Shown here piece after piece: positions 1 through 6,105 of a stretch of 6,744 nucleotides of DNA. This stretch comes from Propionivibrio sp. (lineage in GTDB: Bacteria > Pseudomonadota > Gammaproteobacteria > Burkholderiales > Rhodocyclaceae), in assembly GCA_003249625.1 (NCBI GenBank), contig QKII01000418.1, forward strand, positions 1 through 6,744. The letters are read 5' to 3'. The notes under the pieces are model-generated. The model was given only the letters and a program-made list of their open reading frames with translations. It did no database searches and was not told the DNA's origin. Position 1 is the stretch's first letter, and every line of letters starts with the position of its first letter. The position numbers were made by a program, and so were the translations under genes.

Positions 1-1
1 C

Positions 2-562
2 AACATCGTCATGTTCTCCTTCGGCAAGGAACCCCGCAGTCTGCATTCGCCCCTGGCACAAACCCCGATGCAGATCGGCGACATCGGCCTTGGCGTCTAC
101 CCCCTGCAAATCATTATTCCGGTAGTCGGCTTGTGTCTTGCTGCGGGAGTACACCTCCTTGCGCAGCGTACCCGCTGGGGGACCGCGATGCTCGCTGTGG
201 TTCAGAATCGTGACGCGGCCCGACTCATGGGTATTCCCGTTCGCCGGATCGTTGCCGGTGCATTCGCGCTCTCTGCGCTGTTTGCCGGAATAGCGGGGAC
301 TTTGATCGCGCCGCTAGTGAATATTCACGCCGACATGGGAACACTGTTCGGCCTCAAAGCCTTTGCCGTTGCCATTCTGGGCGGAATTTCCAGTGCCTGG
401 GGTGTCATTTTCGCCGGCTTGCTGTTCGGGCTGGTTGAGGCCCTGGTTATCGTGACCCTGGGATCGGGCTACACGCAGATCATCAGTTTCTCACTCGTCA
501 TCGTGGCCCTGGCGCTTCGTCCGGCGGGAATTTTCGGTCGAACCGAGGTGCGCAAGGTATGA
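2..562 (+). CDS. livH: LivH-like branched-chain amino acid/amide ABC permease, 3' part
   Basis: This is the C-terminal 186 residues of an inner-membrane permease of the HAAT (Liv/Urt-type) ABC importer family. The reading frame is open from base 2, so the ATG at 11 is internal. Family members run to about 290 residues, so roughly 100 N-terminal residues lie outside the window. The protein is strongly hydrophobic. It carries the cytoplasmic coupling (EAA-like) loop at about bases 179-238, with key residues GTA, QNRDAA and LMGIP, which docks on the ATPases. Further on come a glycine-rich helix (AGIAGTLIAP) and the LivH-like AILGGISSAWG segment. Its stop codon overlaps the start of the fused permease/ATPase gene by four bases (ATGA), which implies co-translation and a shared complex. 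The family assignment is secure. The substrate is not visible: amino acids, urea, short amides and other small compounds are all transported by this family. Confidence 0.93.
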   Translation, partial: NIVMFSFGKEPRSLHSPLAQTPMQIGDIGLGVYPLQIIIPVVGLCLAAGVHLLAQRTRWGTAMLAVVQNRDAARLMGIPVRRIVAGAFALSALFAGIAGTLIAPLVNIHADMGTLFGLKAFAVAILGGISSAWGVIFAGLLFGLVEALVIVTLGSGYTQIISFSLVIVALALRPAGIFGRTEVRKV

Positions 563-3135
563 ATTCCGCGATTGTTCAGCAAGCTGCTCCCATTACCTCG
601 GGCGAGGAGGTCAGACCGGTAATTTTTGAACAGGCTGGTTTGATGCGCCCCTGGCAACTCGTAGCCGGCATAGCCGGCCTCGCCGTTGCGCTGTTTCTCG
701 CGGCGACGATGAACAACTACTACGTTTTCGTTCTGGCCAACGTAGCCCTGTTGGCGATGATCGGGATAGGCCTCAACATACTGATCGGATTGAGCGGGCA
801 AGTCTCTTTTGGCCATGTCGGTTTCTACGCGATCGGAGCCTATGCGGTAGCCATTCTGACTACCCGCTACGGTTTCGAATTTTGGGGTGCATGGCCACTG
901 GCGGCGGCAATTTGCGCACTGATCGGAGCGTTGCTGGCGATGCCCTCTCTGCGGGTCAAAGGGCCTTATCTTGCAATGGTAACCATTGCCTTCGGCTTCA
1001 TCGTAGAGCACAGCACCGTGGAAATGAGCAGTCTGACCGGCGGACAGAATGGCATCATGGACATCGTGGCCCCCTCTTTTGGAGCGGCTCTACGGGGGGA
1101 GCGCGCCGTCGCCGTAATCGCGATTGTCACTTCGGCGGTGTCGCTCATCGCTTACATGCTGCTTTCCCGCGGGAATTGGGGAGCCGCGTTGCGCGCAGTA
1201 CGTGATGGCGAAACAGCGGCGGAATCAATCGGCCTGAACCCGTTGAGCATCAAGACCGTTGCCTTCGCCGTGTCGGCGATGCTTGCCGGCCTGGCCGGAG
1301 GTCTCTATGCGCCACTATCGGGTTTCGTCACCCCCAGCAGTTTCGGCTTCATCCAGTCGATCCTGTTTGTACTCGTCGTCATGATTGGCGGATCCGGAAC
1401 CCTGCTAGGGCCGATACTCGGCGCCATTATCGTGGGAGTGCTTCCCGAACTGCTCGCGCATTTCGAGGATATCCGCCTGCTGATTTTCGGCGCGCTGCTG
1501 TTGGTCGTTCTCTGGACAGCTCCTAACGGCGTGGTTGGTTTGCTGACTCAGCTCTGGACCGTTGCAGCTCGGCGTTATTCTCCCGTCTCGCAATCACCCG
1601 AATATGCCGTTCCCGTACCCGACATCGAAAGACGGGTACGCCGGCCACTCCGCGCAGAGAACCTCAGCATGCATTTTGGCGGCGTGCGCGCCGTTACCGG
1701 ATTGAGTTTTACCGTCAAACCCGCCGCGATCACCAGCCTGATCGGCCCCAACGGCGCGGGGAAAAGTACCGTGATCAACATGCTCAGCGGCTTCTATACA
1801 CCGACCGAGGGGCGAGTTTTCATGGACGAGGTCCAGATCCAAGGGAAAAGCGCGTATGCCATTGCGCGCGTTGGAATCGCCCGGACCTACCAGACGTCAC
1901 AACTTTTCGGCAGCCTTAGTGTTCTGGACAACGTGGCCCTAGCGTTGCCGCGTGGGGATCTCGGGGCACTGCTGAGCGATTACCAGGTCCGCTCGCTCAG
2001 AGCACGCTGGAGAGCGGCCCGCCTACTGCGCTGGTGCGGTTACGAAGGACGTCTGCAGCAACTCGCAGACAGTCTGCCTCACGTTGACCGGCGACTGGTG
2101 GAAATCGCTCGAGCCATAGCGAGTGATCCTGACGTCCTGCTTCTCGACGAACCAGCGGCCGGGTTGTCGCGAGAGGATAAACAGAGATTGGCCGTGTTGT
2201 TGCGGCGTATCGCCGATGCCGGTATTGGCGTCGTGCTGGTCGAGCACGACATGGCATTGGTCATGGATATTTCCGATCAGATTGTCGTCATTGACGCAGG
2301 CGAGTTTCTCGCAAGCGGAACCCCTGCCGAGGTCCAGAACAACCCGGAAGTCAAAAAAGCGTATCTGGGCGAGGCCGGCCGGGTCAAACTCGACAGCGCC
2401 AGGACGTCCAGGACGCCCGAGGACGCCCCGGAAATACTGAGTGCAAAGCTGTTGACCACTGGCTACGGTGCCGAACCGGTACTTCACGGCGTTGGCCTTT
2501 CCGTTCGCAAAGGGAATACGGTCGCCCTTCTTGGAGCCAACGGTGCCGGAAAAACAACGCTGATGCGCAGCTTCATTGGCTTGCATCGCCCCGTGCAAGG
2601 GCAAGTCCACCTCGCCGGCACAGACATTTCAGCGCAGTCCACGGAACAGATCGTCCGGCACGGACTTGTTCTGGTCCCGGAAGGGCGCCAGGTATTTCCG
2701 GAATTGAGTGTTCTCGACAACATCCGTCTCGGCGCATTCCTCACACCAGATGGGCGAGAGAAACGGGTGGAAGAAATGCTCTGTCGCTTCCCGCGGCTGC
2801 GGGAACGCCAGTATCAACGCGCTGGCCTGCTCTCCGGCGGCGAACAGCAGATGCTGGCCATTGCCCGCGCGCTGATGGCAAAACCGACAGTATTGATCCT
2901 GGACGAGCCCTCACTCGGACTCGCGCCAAAGATAATTAACGAACTGTTCGAGGTACTGCGACAGCTTCGCGAGGAGGGCATGACGCTATTGGTCGTTGAC
3001 CAGATGGCCGCCCTGGCGCTGGCGCTATCGGACGAGGCTTACGTTCTGGAAGGCGGCCGTGTCGCTGCTCACGGCCCGTCCAGCACGATCGCATCCGATC
3101 CAGCCTTGGCCAAGGCCTATCTGGGAGGCCAGTGA
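559..3135 (+). CDS. LivM-LivG-LivF triple fusion: ABC permease with two ATPase domains
   Basis: This 858-residue protein fuses three subunits that are usually separate. Residues 1 to about 335 are a LivM-like permease with a coupling loop near 207-228 (RDGETAAESIG). Residues about 364-605 are a LivG-like ATPase with Walker A GPNGAGKST (396-404), Q-loop Gln445, Walker B and catalytic Glu (LLLDE, 527-531) and H-loop His563. Residues about 625-858 are a LivF-like ATPase with Walker A GANGAGKTT (659-667), signature LSGGE (758-762) and catalytic Glu783. Two points are odd. The LivG signature is LPHVDRR (506-512), lacking the usual glycine, and the LivF H-loop position is Gln815 (in VVDQM), as is common in LivF. 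The linker between the ATPases (about 606-624) is encoded partly by a short DNA repeat. GAGGTG at 545-550, eight bases upstream, supports the ATG at 559. With the preceding LivH-like subunit it should form a complete membrane/ATPase complex. The binding protein is not in the window. Confidence 0.95.
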   Translation: MNSAIVQQAAPITSGEEVRPVIFEQAGLMRPWQLVAGIAGLAVALFLAATMNNYYVFVLANVALLAMIGIGLNILIGLSGQVSFGHVGFYAIGAYAVAILTTRYGFEFWGAWPLAAAICALIGALLAMPSLRVKGPYLAMVTIAFGFIVEHSTVEMSSLTGGQNGIMDIVAPSFGAALRGERAVAVIAIVTSAVSLIAYMLLSRGNWGAALRAVRDGETAAESIGLNPLSIKTVAFAVSAMLAGLAGGLYAPLSGFVTPSSFGFIQSILFVLVVMIGGSGTLLGPILGAIIVGVLPELLAHFEDIRLLIFGALLLVVLWTAPNGVVGLLTQLWTVAARRYSPVSQSPEYAVPVPDIERRVRRPLRAENLSMHFGGVRAVTGLSFTVKPAAITSLIGPNGAGKSTVINMLSGFYTPTEGRVFMDEVQIQGKSAYAIARVGIARTYQTSQLFGSLSVLDNVALALPRGDLGALLSDYQVRSLRARWRAARLLRWCGYEGRLQQLADSLPHVDRRLVEIARAIASDPDVLLLDEPAAGLSREDKQRLAVLLRRIADAGIGVVLVEHDMALVMDISDQIVVIDAGEFLASGTPAEVQNNPEVKKAYLGEAGRVKLDSARTSRTPEDAPEILSAKLLTTGYGAEPVLHGVGLSVRKGNTVALLGANGAGKTTLMRSFIGLHRPVQGQVHLAGTDISAQSTEQIVRHGLVLVPEGRQVFPELSVLDNIRLGAFLTPDGREKRVEEMLCRFPRLRERQYQRAGLLSGGEQQMLAIARALMAKPTVLILDEPSLGLAPKIINELFEVLRQLREEGMTLLVVDQMAALALALSDEAYVLEGGRVAAHGPSSTIASDPALAKAYLGGQ
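2401..2428 (+). repeat. Three near-identical 9-base units in the LivG-LivF linker
   Basis: AGGACGTCC (2401-2409), AGGACGCCC (2410-2418) and AGGACGCCC (2420-2428) follow one another, with a single G before the third copy. They encode part of the hydrophilic linker between the two ATPase domains. The extra base means the third copy is read in a different frame from the first two (RTS, RTP, then EDA). The repeat is visible directly. That it arose by slippage at the fusion joint is inference. Confidence 0.6.
3124..3128 (+). promoter_or_regulatory. Shine-Dalgarno for the HpxZ/AtzH-like gene, inside the fusion gene's 3' end
   Basis: GGAGG lies in the last codons of the upstream gene. It is only three bases from the GTG at 3132 but nine from a second in-frame GTG at 3138, so spacing favours 3138 as the real start. 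The GTG at 3132 overlaps the upstream TGA (GTGA), which favours coupling. The two choices differ by only two residues. Confidence 0.5.
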
Positions 3136-3527
3136 TCGTGCAGGAGGATCTTGCCATTAACGACCCGGTGGTTTACGCCGAGGTCGAGTCTGCGTTCCAC
3201 CGCTATGAGGCAGCCCTGACGGGAAACGATGTACAGGTTCTGGATGAACTGTTCTGGAACGATTCACGCACCGTGCGTTACGGAGCGAAAGAAAATCTGG
3301 TGGGCTACGAAGCTATCCAGGCCTTCAGGAAAGGCCGTTCTCCGAAGGGGCTGATGCGTACCTTGAAGAACACCGTGATCACCACCTTCGGCAACAATTT
3401 CGCAACCGCCAGCACGGAGTTCGTCCGCCCTGAAGAACCGCGTATCGGCCGACAGATGCAGACATGGCTGCGCACCCCAGCCGGCTGGAGGATCGTAGCC
3501 GCCCACGTTTCGCTGATGGACACATGA
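3132..3527 (+). CDS. hpxZ: HpxZ/AtzH-like (DUF3225) NTF2-fold protein
   Basis: This 131-residue soluble cytoplasmic protein belongs to the SnoaL/NTF2-like DUF3225 family, which contains HpxZ of the Klebsiella oxalurate genes and AtzH of the Pseudomonas cyanuric acid operon. Hallmarks seen are an N-terminal helix (about residues 15-29, FHRYEAAL), then VLDELFW at 36-42, the TVRYGAKENLVG segment with IQAFRKGR after it, and a C-terminal beta-strand GWRIVAAHVS. Length is normal for the family. AtzH is reported to decarboxylate a dicarboxylated urea to allophanate. The role of HpxZ is less clear, so a function on a carboxylated amide intermediate is inference. The start is GTG, overlapping the previous stop (GTGA), with GTG 3138 as an alternative. 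It most likely shares a transcript with the ABC genes and the downstream HpxW-like gene, its known genomic partner. The family call is strong and the exact reaction uncertain. Confidence 0.85.
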   Translation: MIVQEDLAINDPVVYAEVESAFHRYEAALTGNDVQVLDELFWNDSRTVRYGAKENLVGYEAIQAFRKGRSPKGLMRTLKNTVITTFGNNFATASTEFVRPEEPRIGRQMQTWLRTPAGWRIVAAHVSLMDT

Positions 3528-3588
3528 ACGTTGTTTTCGAAATGCTGCTATTGCCTGAATACCAAATTTCAATCGAAAGACGTATCAA
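3528..3588 (+). other. 61-base intercistronic gap before the TSUP gene
   Basis: This is the only real gap inside the plus-strand gene string, and it looks more AT-rich than its neighbours. It contains an inverted pair TTTCGA (3535-3540) and TCGAAA (3573-3578). The second arm overlaps GAAAGA (3575-3580), the weak ribosome binding site of the next gene, so pairing could affect its access. The loop is long (32 bases), so I rate this low. I see no convincing sigma-70 promoter and no terminator. Confidence 0.3.
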
Positions 3589-4422
3589 ATGACATCGCCT
3601 GACCTGTCCCAGCTGGCCATGTTTGCTGTCGCCCTGGCGCTCACCGGATGCCTGTCCGGTTTTCTGGCCGGACTGCTCGGCGTTGGCGGCGGCATCATCG
3701 TCGTGCCGATGCTCTATCTCCTGTTTCCCTTTGTCGGTGTTGCCGAGGAGATACGCATGCATCTCGCGGTTGGCACGTCGCTGGCCACGATCATTCCGAC
3801 AGCCATCATTTCGTCCCGTTCTCACCATAACAAAGGCTCCCTCGATCTGACGCTGCTGAAAAAACTCGGCCCGGCGATTGTCGCAGGAGTCGTTGCCGGA
3901 AGCATCTTTGGCGGCAAGACATCAGGACGTACCCTCATCCTGATTTTCGCCACGCTGGCCTTGCTCGTTGCCTTTTACATGGCATTTCGGCGGGATAGTT
4001 GGGTTTTCGGCAAGAATCTGACCGAATCTGTTCGCCTGAGAGTGCCTCTCGGGCTATTTATTGGATGGTTCTCCGTACTCATGGGTATCGGAGGCGGAAC
4101 GCTGTCCGTGCCGGTCTTGAGCCTTTTCGGTGTCGAGATGCGCCGCGCGGTCGGTACCGCATCTGCCGTGGGCGTGCTCATCGGCATTCCAGGCCTCCTG
4201 GGTTTCATCGCCAGCGGCTGGGGAAACCCGTTATTGCCGCCGCTCAGTCTTGGCTATTGCAGCCTGATCGGCTTCGCCCTGATCGTGCCAAGTGCCATGA
4301 TGATGGCGCCGCGGGGAGTCCGCGTTGCGCATTCCATTCATCCGCCATTGCTCAGAAAAATATTCGCCTTCTTTCTGTTGATGACGTCCATCAAAATGTT
4401 TTTCAGTGCATTCGGGGGTTGA
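3589..4422 (+). CDS. TSUP (TauE/SafE) family inner-membrane anion carrier
   Basis: This 277-residue integral membrane protein has the family's internal duplication. The first half has GVGGGIIVVP at 31-40 followed by VGTSLAT at 61-67. The second half repeats this with GIGGGTLSVP at 166-175 and VGTASAV at 188-194. About eight hydrophobic segments are visible, which matches the family's usual size and fold. TSUP carriers move small anions such as sulfite, sulfonates and carboxylated compounds, and direction and substrate vary. The position between the HpxZ-like and HpxW-like genes suggests that it handles the same pathway's acid, either importing substrate or exporting a product such as oxalate. 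That is inference. The ATG at 3589 is preceded by a weak purine-rich site (GAAAGA, 3575-3580), and ATG 3619 would shorten the N-terminus by ten residues. The stop lies one base before the next gene's ATG. The family assignment is firm and the substrate unknown. Confidence 0.92.
   Translation: MTSPDLSQLAMFAVALALTGCLSGFLAGLLGVGGGIIVVPMLYLLFPFVGVAEEIRMHLAVGTSLATIIPTAIISSRSHHNKGSLDLTLLKKLGPAIVAGVVAGSIFGGKTSGRTLILIFATLALLVAFYMAFRRDSWVFGKNLTESVRLRVPLGLFIGWFSVLMGIGGGTLSVPVLSLFGVEMRRAVGTASAVGVLIGIPGLLGFIASGWGNPLLPPLSLGYCSLIGFALIVPSAMMMAPRGVRVAHSIHPPLLRKIFAFFLLMTSIKMFFSAFGG
4414..4418 (+). promoter_or_regulatory. Shine-Dalgarno that sets the start of the HpxW-like gene
   Basis: GGGGG lies five bases before the ATG at 4424. 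The longer in-frame GTG at 4406 has only a U-rich, purine-poor stretch upstream and would add six residues that overlap the carrier gene. The ATG is therefore preferred. Confidence 0.55.
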
Positions 4423-4423
4423 A

Positions 4424-6007
4424 ATGCTTCATTCACTGACCTGCCGCGGCGGCATGGTGTCTGCGCCGCATCACCTAGCTGCGCAGACGGGCGCGGCGAT
4501 TTTGCGTGAGGGTGGCAACGCCGTCGAAGCCATGGTTGCGGCTGCGGCGACGATCGCCGTGGTGTATCCACACATGAACGGAATCGGCGGCGATGGATTT
4601 TGGCTGATCGCCGAACCCGGCCGGGAGCCGGTGGCTGTCCGAGCTTGCGGCGCATCTGCGGCTTTGGCTACGCCAGAGTATTACCGCGAGCATGGCGACT
4701 TGTCAGTGCCGACACGTGGCCCACGCGCGGCCCTGACAGTTGCAGGAGCCGTCGGCGGATGGGCTGCCGCCCTCGACCTCGCGACCCCTTGGGGAAAAAA
4801 GCTGCCGCTTGAACGCCTGCTGGACGACGCCATTCGATACGCGCGCGAGGGAGTTCACATCAGCCGTTCGCAGGCGGGGTTGATCCGCGGCAAATGGGAT
4901 GAATTGTCCGCCATCGCGGGTTTTGCGGAGACCTTTGCCGCCGGTGGGCCACCGGACTGCGGTTCGCTCCTTGCACAACCTCGTTTGGGCTCGACATTGG
5001 AACATCTCGCCCGCAATGGGCTCGAGGACTTTTATCGCGGGGACATTGCACGAAGCATGGCCCGCGATCTCGAAGCGCTCGGAAGCCCCCTCCGAAAGGA
5101 CGATCTGGAAAGTTACCAAGCCAAGAGAGTGGTGCCGTTATCGGTCGAACTGTCGTCCGGACGTGCTTATAACCACCCACCACCCACACAGGGAGTCAGT
5201 TCGCTGGCCATTCTTGGTATTTTCGATCGGTTGGATATACGTGAGTGCGACTCCTTTGCGCATATTCACGGCCTGGTGGAAGCCACCAAGCGTGCCTTCC
5301 GCTGGCGGAACGCGCATGTTGGCGATCCTGCGTACATGCCGACCTCGCCACAATCGTTCCTGACGCCAGAATCGCTTTCCTCGGAGTCCGGAATCATCGA
5401 CGCCTTCAGCGCGTCACCGTGGCCGGAACCGTCACGCCCCGGCGACACGGTATGGATGGGCGCAGCGGATCGACACGGTCGCGTCGTCAGCTACATCCAG
5501 AGTATCTATTGGGAATTCGGCAGCGGCATTGTGCTCAAGGAAAGCGGGGTGAACTGGCAGAATCGTGGGTCGAGTTTTACGCTGCATGATGGGCCGAATG
5601 CCCTGCGGCCAGGAAGACTGCCATTTCACACGCTCAACCCAGCCATGGCACGGTCGCGAGATGGACGTACCCTGGCCTATGGCACGATGGGCGGCGAAGG
5701 GCAGCCTCAAACACAGGCCGCGTTCTTCACACGCCACATGCAGTTCGGGAAAAACATGCAGGAAGCGATCACGGCCCCCCGCTGGCTGCTTGGGCGCACA
5801 TGGGGAGAGGACTCGACCAACTTGAAGGTTGAGTCACGCTTCCCGTCCGAACTGATTGCTCAATTGGAAGCGGCTGGACACGAGGTTCAGATCGTCGGCC
5901 CGTTTGAAGACATGATGGGCCACGCGGGAGCCATTGCGCTTCATCCCGACGGAATGTTGGAAGGCGCTACGGATCCACGTGCGGACGGAGCGTGCGCCGG
6001 TATTTAG
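4424..6007 (+). CDS. hpxW: HpxW-like gamma-glutamyltransferase-family Ntn amidohydrolase (probable oxamate amidohydrolase)
   Basis: This 527-residue enzyme is of the gamma-glutamyltransferase (GGT) fold. Family enzymes are made as a precursor that cuts itself before a Thr, which then acts as nucleophile. Here that is Thr342 (GDT|VWMG, base 5447), giving subunits of about 341 and 186 residues. Other hallmarks are GGNAVEAMVAAA (30-41), HMNGIGGDGFWL (50-61), Arg73 matching the carboxylate-binding Arg114 of E. coli GGT, FGSGIV after the nucleophile, and GTMGGEGQPQ (420-429). The E. coli residues that hold the glutamyl amine and carboxylate (Asp433, Ser462-Ser463) fall in NRGSSF (380-385) and FHTLNP (401-406), so they appear replaced. 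No signal peptide is present, unlike periplasmic GGTs. These points and the nearby HpxZ-like gene favour HpxW, which hydrolyses oxamate to oxalate and ammonia. A different small amide, or a residual acylase role, is possible. The GGT-family call is near certain and the substrate moderately supported. Confidence 0.85.
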   Translation: MLHSLTCRGGMVSAPHHLAAQTGAAILREGGNAVEAMVAAAATIAVVYPHMNGIGGDGFWLIAEPGREPVAVRACGASAALATPEYYREHGDLSVPTRGPRAALTVAGAVGGWAAALDLATPWGKKLPLERLLDDAIRYAREGVHISRSQAGLIRGKWDELSAIAGFAETFAAGGPPDCGSLLAQPRLGSTLEHLARNGLEDFYRGDIARSMARDLEALGSPLRKDDLESYQAKRVVPLSVELSSGRAYNHPPPTQGVSSLAILGIFDRLDIRECDSFAHIHGLVEATKRAFRWRNAHVGDPAYMPTSPQSFLTPESLSSESGIIDAFSASPWPEPSRPGDTVWMGAADRHGRVVSYIQSIYWEFGSGIVLKESGVNWQNRGSSFTLHDGPNALRPGRLPFHTLNPAMARSRDGRTLAYGTMGGEGQPQTQAAFFTRHMQFGKNMQEAITAPRWLLGRTWGEDSTNLKVESRFPSELIAQLEAAGHEVQIVGPFEDMMGHAGAIALHPDGMLEGATDPRADGACAGI

Positions 6008-6105
6008 CCGCTCAACGGTCGCTGTTGCAAGGGACACGCCGGACGCAAGTTGGTTGACGACGGCAGAATCCCGTTCGAATCCTGCGGTGTTGATGAGATG
6101 CGCAT
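6008..6105. other. 98-base spacer between convergent genes
   Basis: The spacer separates the 3' ends of the HpxW-like gene and the minus-strand ATPase gene. A small inverted repeat (6013-6027, six pairs including one G-T, three-base loop) sits six bases past the plus-strand stop. It has no T-tract on either side, so an intrinsic terminator is not supported. I see no RNA gene or coding potential in the spacer. Confidence 0.4.

Noticed and set aside
2023..2610. A 195-codon open frame on the minus strand, antisense to the ATPase domains.
   Set aside because: The plus-strand frame here has unmistakable ABC motifs, and the antisense translation shows no family features. It is a by-product of GC-rich codons.
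3531..3561. A possible promoter in the gap before the TSUP gene (TTGTTT with TGAATA).
   Set aside because: The spacing is about 19 bases and the -10 match is poor. Nothing else supports transcription starting here.
3379..3828. A 149-codon minus-strand frame crossing the HpxZ/TSUP gap.
   Set aside because: It overlaps two well-supported genes, has low-complexity, charge-rich composition and matches nothing I recognise.
4424..6007. Annotation as a glutathione-degrading periplasmic gamma-glutamyltransferase.
   Set aside because: There is no signal peptide, the residues that recognise the glutamyl group appear replaced, and an HpxZ-like gene lies two genes upstream.
6013..6027. A small hairpin just after the HpxW-like stop codon, as a possible terminator.
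   Set aside because: The stem is only six pairs with one G-T, and no run of T follows on either strand.
6071..6090. A tRNA T-loop-like string (GTTCGAATCC) in the convergent spacer, which could mark a tRNA 3' end or an integration site.
   Set aside because: The flanking five bases do not pair as a T-stem (only two of five positions match), there is no acceptor stem, anticodon arm or CCA, and no integrase or second copy is visible in the window.
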